DNA of 64,000 nucleotides from Melastoma dodecandrum (GCA_029817715.1 JARUPY010000085.1:1-64000), one strand, 5' to 3'; shown: positions 11,601 through 24,066, numbered from the stretch's first letter. Notes: generated from the letters alone by a model not told the origin. Numbers and translations are program-made.

Positions 11601-13599
11601 GGAGGGGAATTGTTTAAGCTTGGGTTGGGTCATATAATATTTGTAGGAATTTTCCTTTGGATTTGTTTCGTTGTTGGTTTCAGTGTTAGTGTACGTGTAA
11701 CAATGTGTGTGTACCTCCTGCCCACACACACACACACACACACAACTAAAGTTGGGGTATTTGTCGGAATTTATTAAAATAATCATGGCCATCCATCCAT
11801 CCATCCCCCTTTACCAAAATGCAAAAATTGACACAGGGACGGGGGGAGGTCGTCCTGGGCACACTGTCCGGATCAAATATATTTTGGAAAAATATAATAA
11901 TGGCAAGATTGAGGATGGAATCAATAACAATAAGCTTCTCTAAATATATCATTCGAAGAGATTGAGTCAGTCCATCCACAAGCTAACAATTCGATTACTC
12001 GGGGGGGGGCTCATTTTTTAACGGAATCTACTTATCATTAATGTTTTTTTTGTTTGAATGGGAAAATACAAAAATAATAATAAATGCAAGGTTTTGATTA
12101 CTTCGGAAAAAATACAAAAAAAAAATTTAAGGTGATTGGACGTCTCGAACAAGCAGGCACACATTTTCCATCCACCCCCACCAACTACGGACCACTCCTC
12201 ACACCGACACTCCATTTTACCCTAAAAAAAAGGCTTCGTTTGATAACTCCCAAAACTTACGTTTTACTTTAATATAACTTTTTAACGCTCCATTTAATTT
12301 TCCTAGAAAAATAAAAGCCAAAATGTTCCATTGTGAAAGCATCAAAATTCATGACTGCGAATTAACCGAACTGGCATTCATTTATGCAAAAATAAAATAG
12401 AATAGAATATACAGAGACAAGGGTATTTTCAAGCTGTGGTTAGTTAGATTTTGTTATATGGCCGGCTACAAATTATAAAAAAAAAAAATGTGATCCTCGG
12501 AATTATTCATTCATTCATTCATATTTTCCATGGTGGGTTGGGGGGGGGGGGTGTTTGTTTTTGTATCTTGCTGATTCAATGAGTTTAGGGAATAGTGACA
12601 ATGGACAACTTGTTTGTGCTGAGAGTGACCAGCGATTCCATGAAGCAAAAAGATCAACTTCCGTCGCAGAAAGTGATATTCGTAGAGGGTTAAGGGATGC
12701 ATGCGGGGAGAAAGAAAAAATAGATGAAACTATAAAAGAAAAAAAAAGCTAACCAAACCCATTAATGCTTGCCAATTGTCGTGACTTAATAATTGTATCG
12801 TAAATTTGTGACGTTATTATTATTACGAAAGGATTTATGTGGGGAGAATAAAAGGGGAGTGTCGGCTGGAGGCAAAAGAAGAAACGAACAAAGCTGGAGA
12901 GGAAATGTTGGACAGTTGTCTGTAAGGAGAAAGAGGCTGAGGCTGAGGCTGAAGTTGAGGCCAACCCACGAGATCAAAAAGACTTTTTTTTTTTTTTTTT
13001 TTTTGGGTTTGGTTTGGACGGAGGTGTGCCGACGACGGCACTCGCTCTATCTTGGTTTTCTTTTTCTTTTTTTAATGGCAAATCTACCATTTAATACGTT
13101 CTTGTCCAACTGTTGAGTTTCCATCTCATTTAATGTCATGTACCGACAATTATTATTTGTTACTCTCGACACATATTTCATCTGGTTTAACAGCAAAAAA
13201 CATATGGCCGACATATTTCAAATGGGATTTGATTGGTAGGAACTCGACGGGGTATTTGCCAAGAGAAATTCTAGATTTTTCTTTGGCTTTTCAATTTTTG
13301 GTCATTAACATGTTTTAAGTGAATATATTCCTTTATAATATCGTTGGGCCAACCCCACCCACCCCACCCAACCTCACCATGATGAATAAATGAGACAGAC
13401 AACTCATGTCCTCCCCTCCCTGCCTCTCTCTTTGATTAAATCTCTACTCCATCCACCACGACTTTACCCAAATTAACCCCACCACCACCACATGTAATTA
13501 ATTCGTTATTACACTATTCCATTCCGGGAGATAGAGCACTCACGGCGGCGCCACCACCGCAACCCGGACCTGGCCCTCCCCCCACAAATCCACTTCTCT
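8647..13599. other. Long intergenic region upstream of CESA
   Basis: About 5 kb without a gene I can support. It holds several simple-sequence runs (GA-rich near 11417-11450, CA repeats near 11725-11743, ATCC repeats near 11792, homopolymer G, C and T runs). A TATA-like ctataaaaagg lies at about 10540 with no recognisable gene after it. The small ORFs here lack domains. Confidence 0.5.
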
Positions 13600-13806
13600 C
13601 TAATCATACAAGTCCAATCCCTTTTCTCTCTCTCTCCCACACACAGTCAAAGTTTTTGGTTTCCTCTTTTTTTTTAATTATTATTGCCAATAACAACACA
13701 CGACAATCCCAATCTGTCCAAAGAACAAAAAAATAAAAGCCTAACACCTCATCTCATCTCACCTGTCCGTCTCTCTCTCTCTGTCTCTCTCTTTTTACTT
13801 TCCTCT

Positions 13807-13841
<35 letters not shown>

Positions 13842-14283
13842 TTGTGTGTACTTCAAACCTACTCCTCATCTCCTTCTGAACCACATCCATACATCTCTCA
13901 TCCCCACCCCCCTTCTGCATTGTCAGATCCTCCCTTCCCTCTTCCCTACCTCCTCCCACGGCCGACTTCTCCCCCAGATTCCGATCCCCTGCTCTTACCC
14001 ACCCCCCTAAAGCTGCTTCCTTTACGTTCTCCCGGTTGTGGGTATCGTCGGTCGGTCGAGGTGCTGAAGCTGGGTTGGGCTTGGGGTGGAAAGGGACGGA
14101 AATGGAGCGTCGGTGACCGACACTGGAGGGGAAGAAGAAGGGCAATGCTAGATCGGCGGGTTTCTCGGAGGTCGTAGGTTGTTTTTTTTTTGTCGTAGTC
14201 TTGGGGTTGGACCGCGTGAAGATTGAGAATCTGGGTCTTGGGAGTTTGGGTTTCGCGGTAGCTTTCTGAGCAGAGGGGAAGGG
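13600..14283 (+). promoter_or_regulatory. Probable CESA promoter-proximal region and 5' leader
   Basis: The 680 bp before the CESA start codon are strongly CT-rich, with CTCTCT runs at about 13625 and 13770-13810. They contain a (GT)14 microsatellite and an A/T-rich TATA-like block near 13729 (aaaaataaaagcc). Pyrimidine-rich leaders are common in plant genes. The transcription start cannot be fixed from sequence alone. Confidence 0.35.
13811..13838. repeat. (GT)14 microsatellite
   Basis: A perfect GT run of 28 bp, directly after a CT run, in the probable 5' leader of the cellulose synthase gene. Confidence 0.95.
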
Positions 14284-17200
14284 ATGAATACGCTCGGGAG
14301 GCTCGTTGCTGGGTCTCACAACAGGAACGAGTTCGTCCTCATCAATGCCGAGGAGAGCTCCAGGGTAAAAATTCCCTTGCTTTTTCCCGTACAGTTCTTG
14401 CATTTCATCTTGCCGACAATTTCTGTGTGGGGGTGGGGGGATTGGAATAGTTTAGGACTTGCTGGGTTGGGGTTGATCGGAGTGCGAATCTGGGATCTGC
14501 GATTGCTTTTGCGTCTTGTTTGATTCCTGGTGGCTGGTTGTGGTCTCTCTTGATTGTTTGACTAAGATTTGATCCCTTGTTCTGGCCTCCTTGTTGCTTG
14601 TCGATGCTGGTGGTTTGGACGGCTTTTGGGAGATTACCAGATCTCCTACTTATGGGTCAAATACACTTCGGCGTTTTCTTTACAACATGTCTGGCTCCTT
14701 GAGATTGCCGTTGTTCAGTATAATTGAGAGAGAGAGAGCATGATTTGTGTCTACATTTTTCTATCAGAACTTATGACTTTAGCATTCGATGTTCCCCGTG
14801 TTTGAAATTTTAGACATCTTTGGAAGACTTGTCATTGTTCAAATGAAGATAAATGAGCGAGGAGGTACTAACGTGTCTAGTTTGGTCTGTTGAGTCCTCT
14901 TTGCAGATCAAGTCTGTGAAAGAACTGAGCAACCAGATTTGCCAAATATGCGGGGACCCAGTTGAGCTAACTAAGGGCGGCGAGCTTTTCGTCGCCTGCA
15001 ACGAATGTGCCTTCCCGGTGTGCTTGCCATGCTACATGTATGAAAGAAGAGAGGGAAGTCAGGCTTGTCCTCAGTGCAAAACTCGATATAAGCGCATAAA
15101 AGGTGAGAGGATTCTCCACATTTCATGTCTAGCTCGAAACACGAGATTTTATACCTTTATCGGTTTGCAGACTTAAGATGCTTTGGAACTGCCAGGTTGT
15201 CCTAGGGTCGACGGCGATGAGGATGAGGACGGCTTTGACGATATATATGAGGAGCTGAACTGCCCCAAGCCTAATTCGAGCGGGCTGAATGGTGGGAATC
15301 TGGAAAGGGCTGCATCAGGAGTCGAGTCAGAGTTGGAATCAGCTGCACAACATTCTCAAATTCCCCTCTTGACCTATCATGAAGAGGTGAAACCATCATC
15401 ATCCCGTGCAAATGCAGAAGTTGATGAGATCTTTCGTAAAGTTACGTTGTTTCAACTGGCTCATGTGGATTGTACCTCTGTCACTTTTTCCCACAGGACA
15501 TGGAGATATCTCCTGATGGTCATGCTCTTATCATTCCTCCTGTGGATCCAATGTCGTATCCTGATCCATCAGTTCCCGGTATGTCACTTTTCATCCTAAT
15601 TTTTTCCGTGCGAATCTTGTTTATTCTCACTATGCTTTCTCGTTGTCATCCCAGTGAATGACGGATCGTTGAATCGTACGGTGAAGCGCCGAATGTCTGA
15701 TAGAGTAGATGTCACGGTGTATGGATATGGTAGTGTGGCATGGAAGGAAAGAATGGACAGATGGAAGAAGAAACAGAATGAGAGGCTTCAAGTCATCAAG
15801 CATCAAGGAGGCAGTGATGGCAGTAACTTGGATGGCGACGACTTTGATGATTCTACGTTACCCATGTGAGTTATTATTCTCTTTTCGATTTGCGGTCTAT
15901 GAATTCTCTTGCTACGATCTAGTTTCTTAAAAACTTTGCTGTTGACATGCGGCAGGATGGATGAAGGGAGACAGCCTTTATCGAGGAAACTGCCACTCCC
16001 TTCGAGCAAGATCAACCCTTACAGGATGATAATTGTGATTCGTCTCGTGATCCTGGGCTTCTTTTTCCATTATAGAATCCGTCATCCCGTTGCTGATGCA
16101 TATGGGTTGTGGCTGACATCGGTCATATGTGAAATATGGTTTGCCGTGTCTTGGATTCTGGATCAATTCCCGAAATGGTACCCCATTGAGAGAGAGACGT
16201 ATCTCGACCGGCTGTCTCTCAGGCAAGTAGTTCCTCTTTTTGGTTGGTCGAACATTTCATACAATATTTCCCAATTTCATTGATAACAAGAATGTCCTTT
16301 TGAAACTCTTTGAAGGTATGAAAGGGAAGGAAAACCATCAGAGCTGGCTGCGGTGGACATCTTTGTGAGTACCGTCGATCCTATGAAGGAGCCTCCCCTA
16401 ATTACTGCGAACACCGTCCTCTCAATTCTGGCCGTCGATTATCCTGTCGACAAGGTCGCATGTTATGTCTCTGATGACGGTGCGGCGATGCTTACATTTG
16501 AAGCGCTGTCTGAAACATCTGAGTTTGCAAAAATATGGGTGCCTTTCTGCAAAAAGTTCAACATCGAGCCCCGTGCTCCAGAGTGGTATTTCTCGCAGAA
16601 AATAGACTATCTCAAGGACAAAGTTCACCCAGAATTTGTTAAGGAGAGGCGTTTCATGAAGGTATCTAGAAAGTGGAGTCCGCTACTTTAAACCAATCTT
16701 CCTTTAAACTGGAAAACTAAGCTTCCGTTTTATTGTTTGTACATGCAGAGAGAATATGAGAAATTTAAAGTCAGCATAAACGCACTTGTTGCAACAGCAC
16801 AAAAAGTGCCGGAAGATGGCTGGACAATGCAGGATGGTACTCCATGGCCTGGGAACAATGTCCGTGATCATCCAGGCATGATCCAGGTTGGCTAATCGTC
16901 TTTGGCTGGGATGCTACTTGTGCAATTGGATACTGCTTTTATCCGCTATCAGACCACTGACATTGGTTTCTGTTCATACAGGTTTTCCTGGGACACAATG
17001 ATGTTCGTGATGCCGAGGAAAATGAACTACCCCGGCTAGTCTATGTTTCTCGTGAGAAGAGGCCAGGGTTTGAGCACCACAAGAAAGCTGGAGCCATGAA
17101 TGCTCTCGTAAGCCCTTACTATGACCGGTTTAACAGCAAAAGTTGATTATTTACTTACGGTTTATGGTTCGAAACAGGTTCGAGTCTCAGCTGTGATCTC

Positions 17201-19142
17201 AAATGCGCCATATCTGTTGAACGTGGACTGCGACCATTACATAAACAATAGCAAGGCGCTCAGAGAAGCCATGTGCTTTATGATGGACCCACAATCTGGG
17301 AAGAAGGTCTGCTATGTGCAGTTCCCTCAGAGATTCGACGGGATCGATCGTCACGATCGGTACTCCAATCGGAACGTTGTCTTCTTCGATGTATGTAATT
17401 TCTGCTGGGTTTCTCTTCACTGCATGTTGCTGTGGTTAGGTTAGGATCCTAACTCTTGATTTGGAAACAGATTAATATGAAAGGATTGGACGGCATCCAA
17501 GGGCCTATTTATGTTGGGACTGGGTGTGTTTTCCGAAGGCAAGCCCTTTATGGAACCGACGCTCCTGCTAAGAAGAAACCCCCCAGCAAGACCTGTAATT
17601 GTTGGCCGAAGTGGTGCACTTGCTGCTGTGGCTCGAGAAAGAACAAAAAGGGAAAAGCGAAGAAGGAGAAATCCAAGAAGACAAAACCCCGGGAGGCCTC
17701 AAAGCAGATTCATGCACTCGAAAACATCGAAGAAGGGGCGAACGGTAGGGATTTGCTTTTGTCCGATACGCTGATTCTAGATTCTTTTCGGGAATAAATT
17801 ATTAGCATTGACACTCCATTTTGTTTCCTTCGTCGGGTCAGGTATTAGTAACGAACAGTCTGCTGAGACCGCTCAAATGAAGTTGGAGAAGAAATTCGGG
17901 CAATCTCCCGTGTTCGTTGCTTCCACTTTGCTGGAAGATGGTGGAATACCACATGATGCAAGCCCTGCATCCTTATTGAAAGAGGCCATCCAAGTCATCA
18001 GCTGCGGATACGAAGATAAAACCGAATGGGGAAAAGAAGTCAGTTTTACTCCCCGAAAAATTTCTAATTGTCGCAGTTAGTTGTCGTGTAGTTCTCTTAT
18101 GGTGATTAATTATTGAGCAGGTTGGATGGATTTATGGGTCCGTTACAGAGGATATTTTGACGGGATTCAAGATGCACTGCCATGGGTGGAGATCGGTGTA
18201 TTGCATACCTAAGCGTGCGGCTTTCAAAGGATCGGCGCCGATCAATCTATCGGATCGGTTGCATCAAGTGCTTCGGTGGGCTCTCGGGTCGGTTGAGATT
18301 TTCCTCAGCAGGCATTGTCCTATATGGTACGGATATGGCGGCGGGCTGAAATGGTTGGAAAGGTTTTCCTACATAAACTCGGTCGTGTATCCGTGGACAT
18401 CCATCCCATTGATCGTTTACTGCACGTTGCCCGCCATTTGCCTTCTCACCGGGAAGTTCATCGTACCTGAGGTGAGATCGAAATATCTCTATGGTCCCTA
18501 GGAATGGATTTCTGCTATAAAACGGCGTGCTGATTCATTTCGTGTTTCTTCTACTTGCAGATCAGTAACTATGCGAGTCTAATATTCATGGCTCTCTTCA
18601 TATCGATTGCGGCCACGGGCATCCTAGAGATGCAATGGGGAGGGGTCTCAATTGATGACTGGTGGAGGAACGAGCAGTTCTGGGTGATTGGGGGCGTCTC
18701 ATCACATCTCTTCGCGCTCTTCCAGGGTCTCCTCAAGGTTTTGGCCGGAGTCAGCACGAACTTCACTGTGACATCAAAGGCGGCCGACGACGGGGAGTTC
18801 TCCGAGCTGTACCTCTTCAAGTGGACGTCGCTACTGATCCCTCCCATGACCCTCCTGATCATAAACATAGTCGGGGTCGTGGTAGGTGTATCGGACGCGA
18901 TCAACAACGGGTACGACTCCTGGGGGCCCCTGTTCGGTAGGCTCTTCTTTGCCTTCTGGGTCATCATGCACTTGTACCCATTCCTAAAGGGTCTCCTGGG
19001 GAGGCAGGATCGCATGCCTACGATCGTGGTGGTTTGGTCGATTCTGCTTGCCTCGATCCTGACCCTGCTGTGGGTGAGGATAAACCCGTTCGTGTCGAGG
19101 GATGGGCCGGTGCTGGAGGTATGTGGGTTGAACTGTGACTGA
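14284..19142 (+). CDS. CESA6-like: Cellulose synthase A catalytic subunit, CESA6-clade
   Basis: Processive family-2 glycosyltransferase that makes beta-1,4-glucan from UDP-glucose in the plasma-membrane cellulose synthase complex. Fourteen exons join in frame to 1102 residues: 14284-14364, 14907-15102, 15196-15440, 15497-15578, 15655-15865, 15956-16222, 16316-16661, 16749-16886, 16982-17107, 17178-17390, 17471-17744, 17842-18038, 18121-18471, 18561-19142. The start [20 protein letters not shown] and C-terminus EVCGLNCD are those of the CESA2/5/6/9 (primary-wall) group. All eight RING-type zinc cysteines are present (39, 42, 58, 61, 66, 69, 81, 84). Catalytic motifs are DDG (414-415), DCD (581-583), TED (801-803) and QVLRW (841-845). 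Two membrane segments lie before and about six after the catalytic core. Every motif is intact, so the gene should be functional. Intron 6 has a GC donor. The exon 3 to 4 region (acidic variable part) is the least certain. Confidence 0.95.
16223..16315 (+). other. GC-AG intron 6 of the CESA gene
   Basis: The exon ends ...CTCTCAG and the intron begins GCAAGT, ending TTTGAAG. Only this GC donor keeps the frame from SLR into YEREGKPSE. The nearest GT, four bases downstream, would shift the frame. The rest of the donor (AG|GCAAGT) is otherwise a perfect consensus, as is usual for GC-AG introns. Confidence 0.85.
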
Positions 19143-20850
19143 GGATGTATGTTGATGCAAAAGGAAGGAAGTTGTATTCTTTTCAAAAGTGGCCTACAAT
19201 AAGTTACATCAGAAATTGCTGGATGTAGATATAGAAACAAAGAAGAAAGAAAGGGAAGAGAGTTGATGATGGTGATGTTGTTGATGTGGGTGGTGTTGAC
19301 ACAATTTGTCAATTGGGTATGTCTTTCGGTTTTGTGCGTGGGTGGGGGGAGAAGATTTCTGATTCTTTTATTGTATTTGTACTACTTTTTATTTTTGGGT
19401 TTTAGTTGTTATAGTAAGAAAAGTTTGGTGTAATATAATGTATGAAGAAAGGGGGGGAATTGAGAGATATTTGATGAGGTTGGTTCCCTCCCCTCTTCTT
19501 CCCTTTTTGTTGTTGTTGTTGTTTAGAAGTGGAGGTGTAATGGAAATAGTTGTCTTGTGTATTTGTGCCGTGAACACAAATGTGGGAGTTATTATTAATA
19601 CTACTTCTAATCTTAATTTATTTTGGGTTATTGTCTTTTACTCTGTCTTCTTCGCCTTTTGATCATCTTGAGATTTATTGACTTTTCATCTTGAGTGTTC
19701 GTTCGTTTTCTATAATCATGGGACAACTCAAATCGGACTTACCAATTGGGGCAAATATTTTCATTTCCATTACGAGGTGAGGGGGTAATCCAGATGTTGT
19801 CATAAAATTATATTATTATATTTCTCAAACATTTAATTTCAAAAGAATTAAAACTTTTAGTATAATTAGATTTAACTTTTCCTAATTAATATATTTTAGA
19901 AAAAGTTATTTCCGAATTAATATGGATATCGTACAGCTCATCAGTTTCCTTTCAAAGATCAGATTAATATAAGAAATTTACTTCCGATTTTAAAGTATTT
20001 AAAAGATCTACATATTTAGTTAGCATTGAAGACTTGGATTAAGATAGGATTTAAGAAAAGCCTTATTAACAAATGAGGAAGTAAATTACTTTTTTTTTTT
20101 TGTATGGGAACAACTCAAGTAAAACAAAAGGTGTTTAATTGTGATTGGGATGAATCCACTAAAGAATTTATTTTTCTTTTTTTGCTATATACACATTCTG
20201 ATTAATTTAAACTTTTTAAAACATTTTTTAAAATCAAAATCTGCGTGTTTTCAAAAGCATACAATGTTTAATATTCATAATCAATACTTACATTTTTTAT
20301 GTTTAGTAAATTTTTTCGATGGGAATTAATAATAACGTTATTTGGTTTATATTTTTATTTACTTTATGTAAAATCTACATTTCCTGTAATAAACGTTTTA
20401 TCTTAAACTCAAAAATAAATGTATGCCACGAGAGACATCATTTTTGGAGCAGTTCAATTGTAAGATGATTACGTCACCCTTTCGGACGGACGATTATAAA
20501 ATAAAATAAATTTATGTTAAATTCAAAAGGTATTTGATTGATATAAAATTACATTAATTAATTTAGTATTGTAATATTTCGTGAGTATCAACGTGATGGT
20601 ATTGGTATGTTAACTTTTCTGATGAACGGACCGGACCATAGCTCTTGCGATGTCATATATATCCGATGCCGTATCCGTACTTGGACAATATAAATTTAAA
20701 TAAAATAAGTGAGAATTTCAACTAAACAAGTTTTTCTTATATTAAAATTTTAAAAATAAATAAAATTTACTTATTTTTTTCTAATTTTCAAAAAATAACA
20801 TTATGAAGTAATAATATACTTTATATTTTTATCGCTAATATGTTGGGACC
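19143..20850. other. CESA 3' region and AT-rich spacer
   Basis: The first 500 bp or so are T/G-rich and probably include the CESA 3' UTR. The rest is AT-rich spacer with no recognisable gene or element end. Confidence 0.45.
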
Positions 20851-20859
20851 GTTGGTTCT

Positions 20860-21670
20860 GACGCTATTGTTGACACATGAATTTCGGACCCTTCCACGAG
20901 CACTCGAGGAAGGCCTAAGATAAATATTTTTCGAGAAACGCTGGGATGACCGTGTATCTCGAGATCTCAAGTCTCGAGTAACCTAGCTTTAGGATAACCC
21001 ACGCTTTGACTACGGCACACGTAACAAGCCTAGATTGACCAACCAAGACACAATATACATAGCTCCTACAAAATAAGGATTCAATCGTGCGCACGATTCA
21101 AAAAGATCATATTCTAACTGAACAACTGCAACTGCAAGATTCTGGGAGCATAAAAGGGCAAAAGAACCAAGAAAAAGACACGATCAACTCCATAAGTCCA
21201 AATTCGGGAAAGTTGGTCTTGCTCACTCCACAACATCTTGAAAGCGTCCAGAACCCAATGTCCGAAAACCATCCACCTTCATCACATCCATCGACCTTTC
21301 CATCAAAGGCAGTTTCCATTAAAGGAGCCTGTCATGGACGCCGTTCATCCGCCGCCGTCCGTTTGAAGCACCACGTCGTCGTTGTCAAGTCCCTTTTGTT
21401 GTGTTTTCGTTCATGCCATGTCTATAAGTGTTGTAAAAGCTCTGATCTTGTAATTCAACGTTGTTCAATTATTTCATGCATCGTTTCGTACTTGGTGGTT
21501 ATTCCTAAACTAAGTGGATACAACACCTATTTGAGTTGGAGTGCTAGGAGAGTCATCGTAGGTTCATCAACTAGTGTATTCTGATACAAGTGTTTGTGAT
21601 TCTATTCTACTAGTGTGTATATAGAACAATTAGCAAGCGTAAAAGGAGGAGGGATAACAGAGCCTTTGAA
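20860..21670. other. Possible solo LTR or LTR fragment
   Basis: A block of more balanced composition within AT-rich spacer. It starts near tgttgacacatgaatttcgg and ends in a T-rich, transcript-end-like stretch (about 21400-21600), which resembles an LTR. It contains a 165-codon ORF (21087-21584) without a recognisable domain. No second copy, primer site or target duplication was found, so this is tentative. Confidence 0.25.
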
Positions 21671-21735
21671 TTGAAACCACTAATTCAAAATCTTCTTCTT
21701 AGGGGCATTCTTATACTAACAGATCTCGGGCGGCC

Positions 21736-21818
21736 GTGCCTCTTCAAGTCTACGTCGTTGTTGATATCTGCTTATCATAAACATAGTCGGGGTTGTGGTA
21801 TGCGGTCAACAACGAGTC
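21736..21818 (+). pseudogene. CESA last-exon fragment
   Basis: Matches part of exon 14 of the nearby cellulose synthase gene in the same orientation: cctcttcaagt-(2 nt)-acgtcg, tcataaacatagtcggggt-tgtggta and gcggtcaacaacgagt correspond to CESA 18809-18913. Two internal deletions, about 16 and 10 bp, and scattered substitutions break the frame. It is a short non-functional copy about 2.8 kb downstream of its likely source. Confidence 0.7.
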
Positions 21819-22040
21819 AATTAAGTGGGTGGAAGAAAATCAATCTCTTGAAATTTGAAACCCGAACCTCGAATTGTATTTTCATCAAAGAAAGGCTGGT
21901 GGTTAAAAAAAGCACATAATCCTAATCATTCTAATCCTTGTTCTTATGAATTAGGAATCCATTCTTTTTTAATTTTAGTTAAAACCTCTCGAAGTATCGA
22001 ATAAGTTACGAGTAATTAACCCGTCTTTTTTTCTTTTGCC

Positions 22041-22197
22041 AAATAGTCAATTCCGGTGACGATTCAAATATTAGAAGGATTGCGATATATAACACAAAAT
22101 TTCTCCGCCAATTCCTTCTGGTCGAGCCTCTCGGTCTGTCACTATCCCTTGAGAAGTAGAAAGAATTACAATTCCCATCCCGCCTAAAATTCTCGGA
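22041..22197 (-). pseudogene. rps8: Plastid-derived rps8 3' fragment (NUPT)
   Basis: On the minus strand this reads as the C-terminal third of plastid ribosomal protein S8: [13 protein letters not shown], then DREAR and [10 protein letters not shown], followed by the spacer that normally follows rps8. The similarity stops abruptly at about 22197, inside the gene. Substitutions alter conserved residues (for example Met to Val and Leu to Pro) and the usual final Trp plus stop is lost. It is a nuclear insertion of plastid DNA, not an expressed gene. The AT-rich sequence at about 21900-22040 may be part of the same insertion. Confidence 0.75.
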
Positions 22198-22514
22198 CCT
22201 TCTACATTATTATGTAACTAACTCAACTAAGTTCCAAGTTTTTCAGCGAAAACCGTGCGGAATTCTTACTCATTCTCTTTAAGATATTTTATAGTATTTT
22301 TTATTTTATTTCTTCTCTTTTCTTACCTGAACGTACAATAGCTCTCCATATTTCTTTACAAATTTTTCATCTAATTTTCCTTCCTCATGAAAAATACCAA
22401 ACACGGACGTAGCTTGTCCATTGGGATTAAACTTTGTCCTTTGTTTTTTGTGAAAAAGAAAAAAAAAATTGAGTTTTGAAGATACGAGATTAATAGATGA
22501 ATCAATCTTAAATG

Positions 22515-22538
22515 ATTATTATTATTATTATTATTATT
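22515..22538. repeat. (ATT)n microsatellite
   Basis: A run of attatt trinucleotides, 24 bp long, in AT-rich spacer. Confidence 0.9.
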
Positions 22539-23085
22539 GGGGAGGAAGTAGCAAAAGGTGAAAAACAAATCCAGTCCTTAATATCATCAAACAATGGAGA
22601 TGAGATGAAGAATGCCAATAGAATTATTATAAAGGACGTGACTTCGGCCAGTATAATTTAGCAAAACGGCATGACTGAGTCAAATGCTTTGACGGTCAAA
22701 ACGGAAAGCTTTAGCAAAATTATACATAAATTATATATATATGCTTTTAAGGTGTTCCTTAAATCCTTGTGCGGGCAACAAAGTTTGTATTCGGATAAAA
22801 TTGACGTCCCGAAGAGTTTTTACCTCCGTGGGTCGATCCGAATTAAATTACAAAAGGCACAGTTGAGTTTTGGAACGATTTTTATATTCTTCACGAAAGA
22901 AAAAAAAAAAGTAATTCTGTTTGGTTATGTTAATATTATTTTAGTATATTCATGTGAACAAATTTGAATGAGGACGGGAGAAGTAAGGGACTAAAAAAGG
23001 AATAACAAAGAAAGTTAGGGATGTACCCCCTCAACCAAATCATCTCTCCCACGCCTGAAAGATCCCATAAATACAAAATGACTGA

Positions 23086-23421
23086 ATGGAAAGAAGGCAA
23101 AGCAGCAACAAAGAAAACTCCCCCACCCCACCCCCCAAAGAAAAGCCAAGAGCAAAGATAGAAGAAAGAAGAAGGGATTCAATGAAGAATCAAGGTAATA
23201 CGGATGACAGAGCCATCATTTGGGGGTTGACGGCTTCCGACATGGCAGCCGCGAATCAGCTGTTGCTGTTGACTGGTAAAGAGGGCGACGATCATGATTC
23301 TTTCAAGAAAGATGAGGGGACAAGGAGCAGTAGGAAGAGGAGGAAGAGGAGGTTCCGCATGCTCTCGGATATCTACACAGAGACGGAGCCTGTCAATGCA
23401 GCAGAGGATCACAAGAGGTGA
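23086..23421 (+). CDS. Small basic plant protein of unknown function
   Basis: A single-exon ORF of 111 residues. The N-terminal third is Ser/Pro/Lys-rich (residues 1-40). A central segment reads GLTASDMAAANQLLLLTG, and a basic run (SRKRRKRRFR) is followed by MLSDIYTETEPV. A basic patch ahead of an R-x-L-x-x-IY-x-x-T-x-P-V segment, with an alanine-rich AANQL helix upstream, recalls short uncharacterised plant proteins that I know only loosely; no function is established. A TATA-like cataaatac lies about 20 bp before the start. The basic run could act in nuclear localisation. An out-of-frame ATG seven bases upstream opens a short overlapping ORF. Confidence 0.5.
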   Translation: MERRQSSNKENSPTPPPKEKPRAKIEERRRDSMKNQGNTDDRAIIWGLTASDMAAANQLLLLTGKEGDDHDSFKKDEGTRSSRKRRKRRFRMLSDIYTETEPVNAAEDHKR

Positions 23422-23777
23422 TGATCATTGATTATGGTTTTCTGGGAGGTTGTTAAAGTTAGTTTAGTTTAGATTTAGAGGCAAATTTTAGAAAATCAGC
23501 GTTGTAGTTTTTCCAGTTTGTGTACAGAAACCGTTTGGGTTCCACAGTAACAAGAGATGGGGGATCATCGAGATGTCTTTAACTTATCTTTGCTCTTTTT
23601 TTTTTCCCCTTGTATGAAGTAATTAGTGGGTTTATCTTCATTTTATGTGTGGAGAAAATGGGACGTATGATGGGTTATGTTTAGAGTGAGGTTTTTCGGT
23701 GAACTGCCAGCGGAGGATCATTGCTGGTCGCTTCCTTGCTTCCCTAGCCCATCCACGACGACGATGATTTTGGTCAT

Positions 23778-23799
23778 GAGAGAGAGAGAGAGAGAGAGA
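23778..23799. repeat. (GA)n microsatellite
   Basis: A GA run of about 22 bp, 350 bp downstream of the small basic-protein ORF. Confidence 0.9.
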
Positions 23800-24066
23800 T
23801 AATGATGTATTAATGCCCTGATAGTCGAAGCAATAACCAAAGAATGCCAACCTCCGAGTGCGTTGTTGAGCATTCTTTAAAGGATGAAGGAGCTATATCA
23901 TGCTGATGGAATCACCCCCTTTTGGAAGAACAGCTAGTTAGATAGATAGATGAAGGTCCCAAGTAATTGTTACCGCGCACACGAGTTTCCCACAAAGCAG
24001 ATGATAGCATGCAAGAAAGAGGTTTCTGTTTCTGGCTTAAATCCAACCCAAAAAAAAAATCGAGAA

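Noticed and set aside
13795..14403. 202-codon ORF on the minus strand
   Set aside because: It lies antisense to the CT/GT-rich leader and first exon of CESA. The Thr-His run comes from the GT microsatellite, and there is no domain.
18569..19312. 247-codon ORF on the minus strand
   Set aside because: It is antisense to the last CESA exon, whose codon bias leaves the opposite frame open. No domain is present.
21087..21584. 165-codon plus-strand ORF as a gene
   Set aside because: Composition is irregular and no domain is seen. It lies inside a block that more resembles an LTR.
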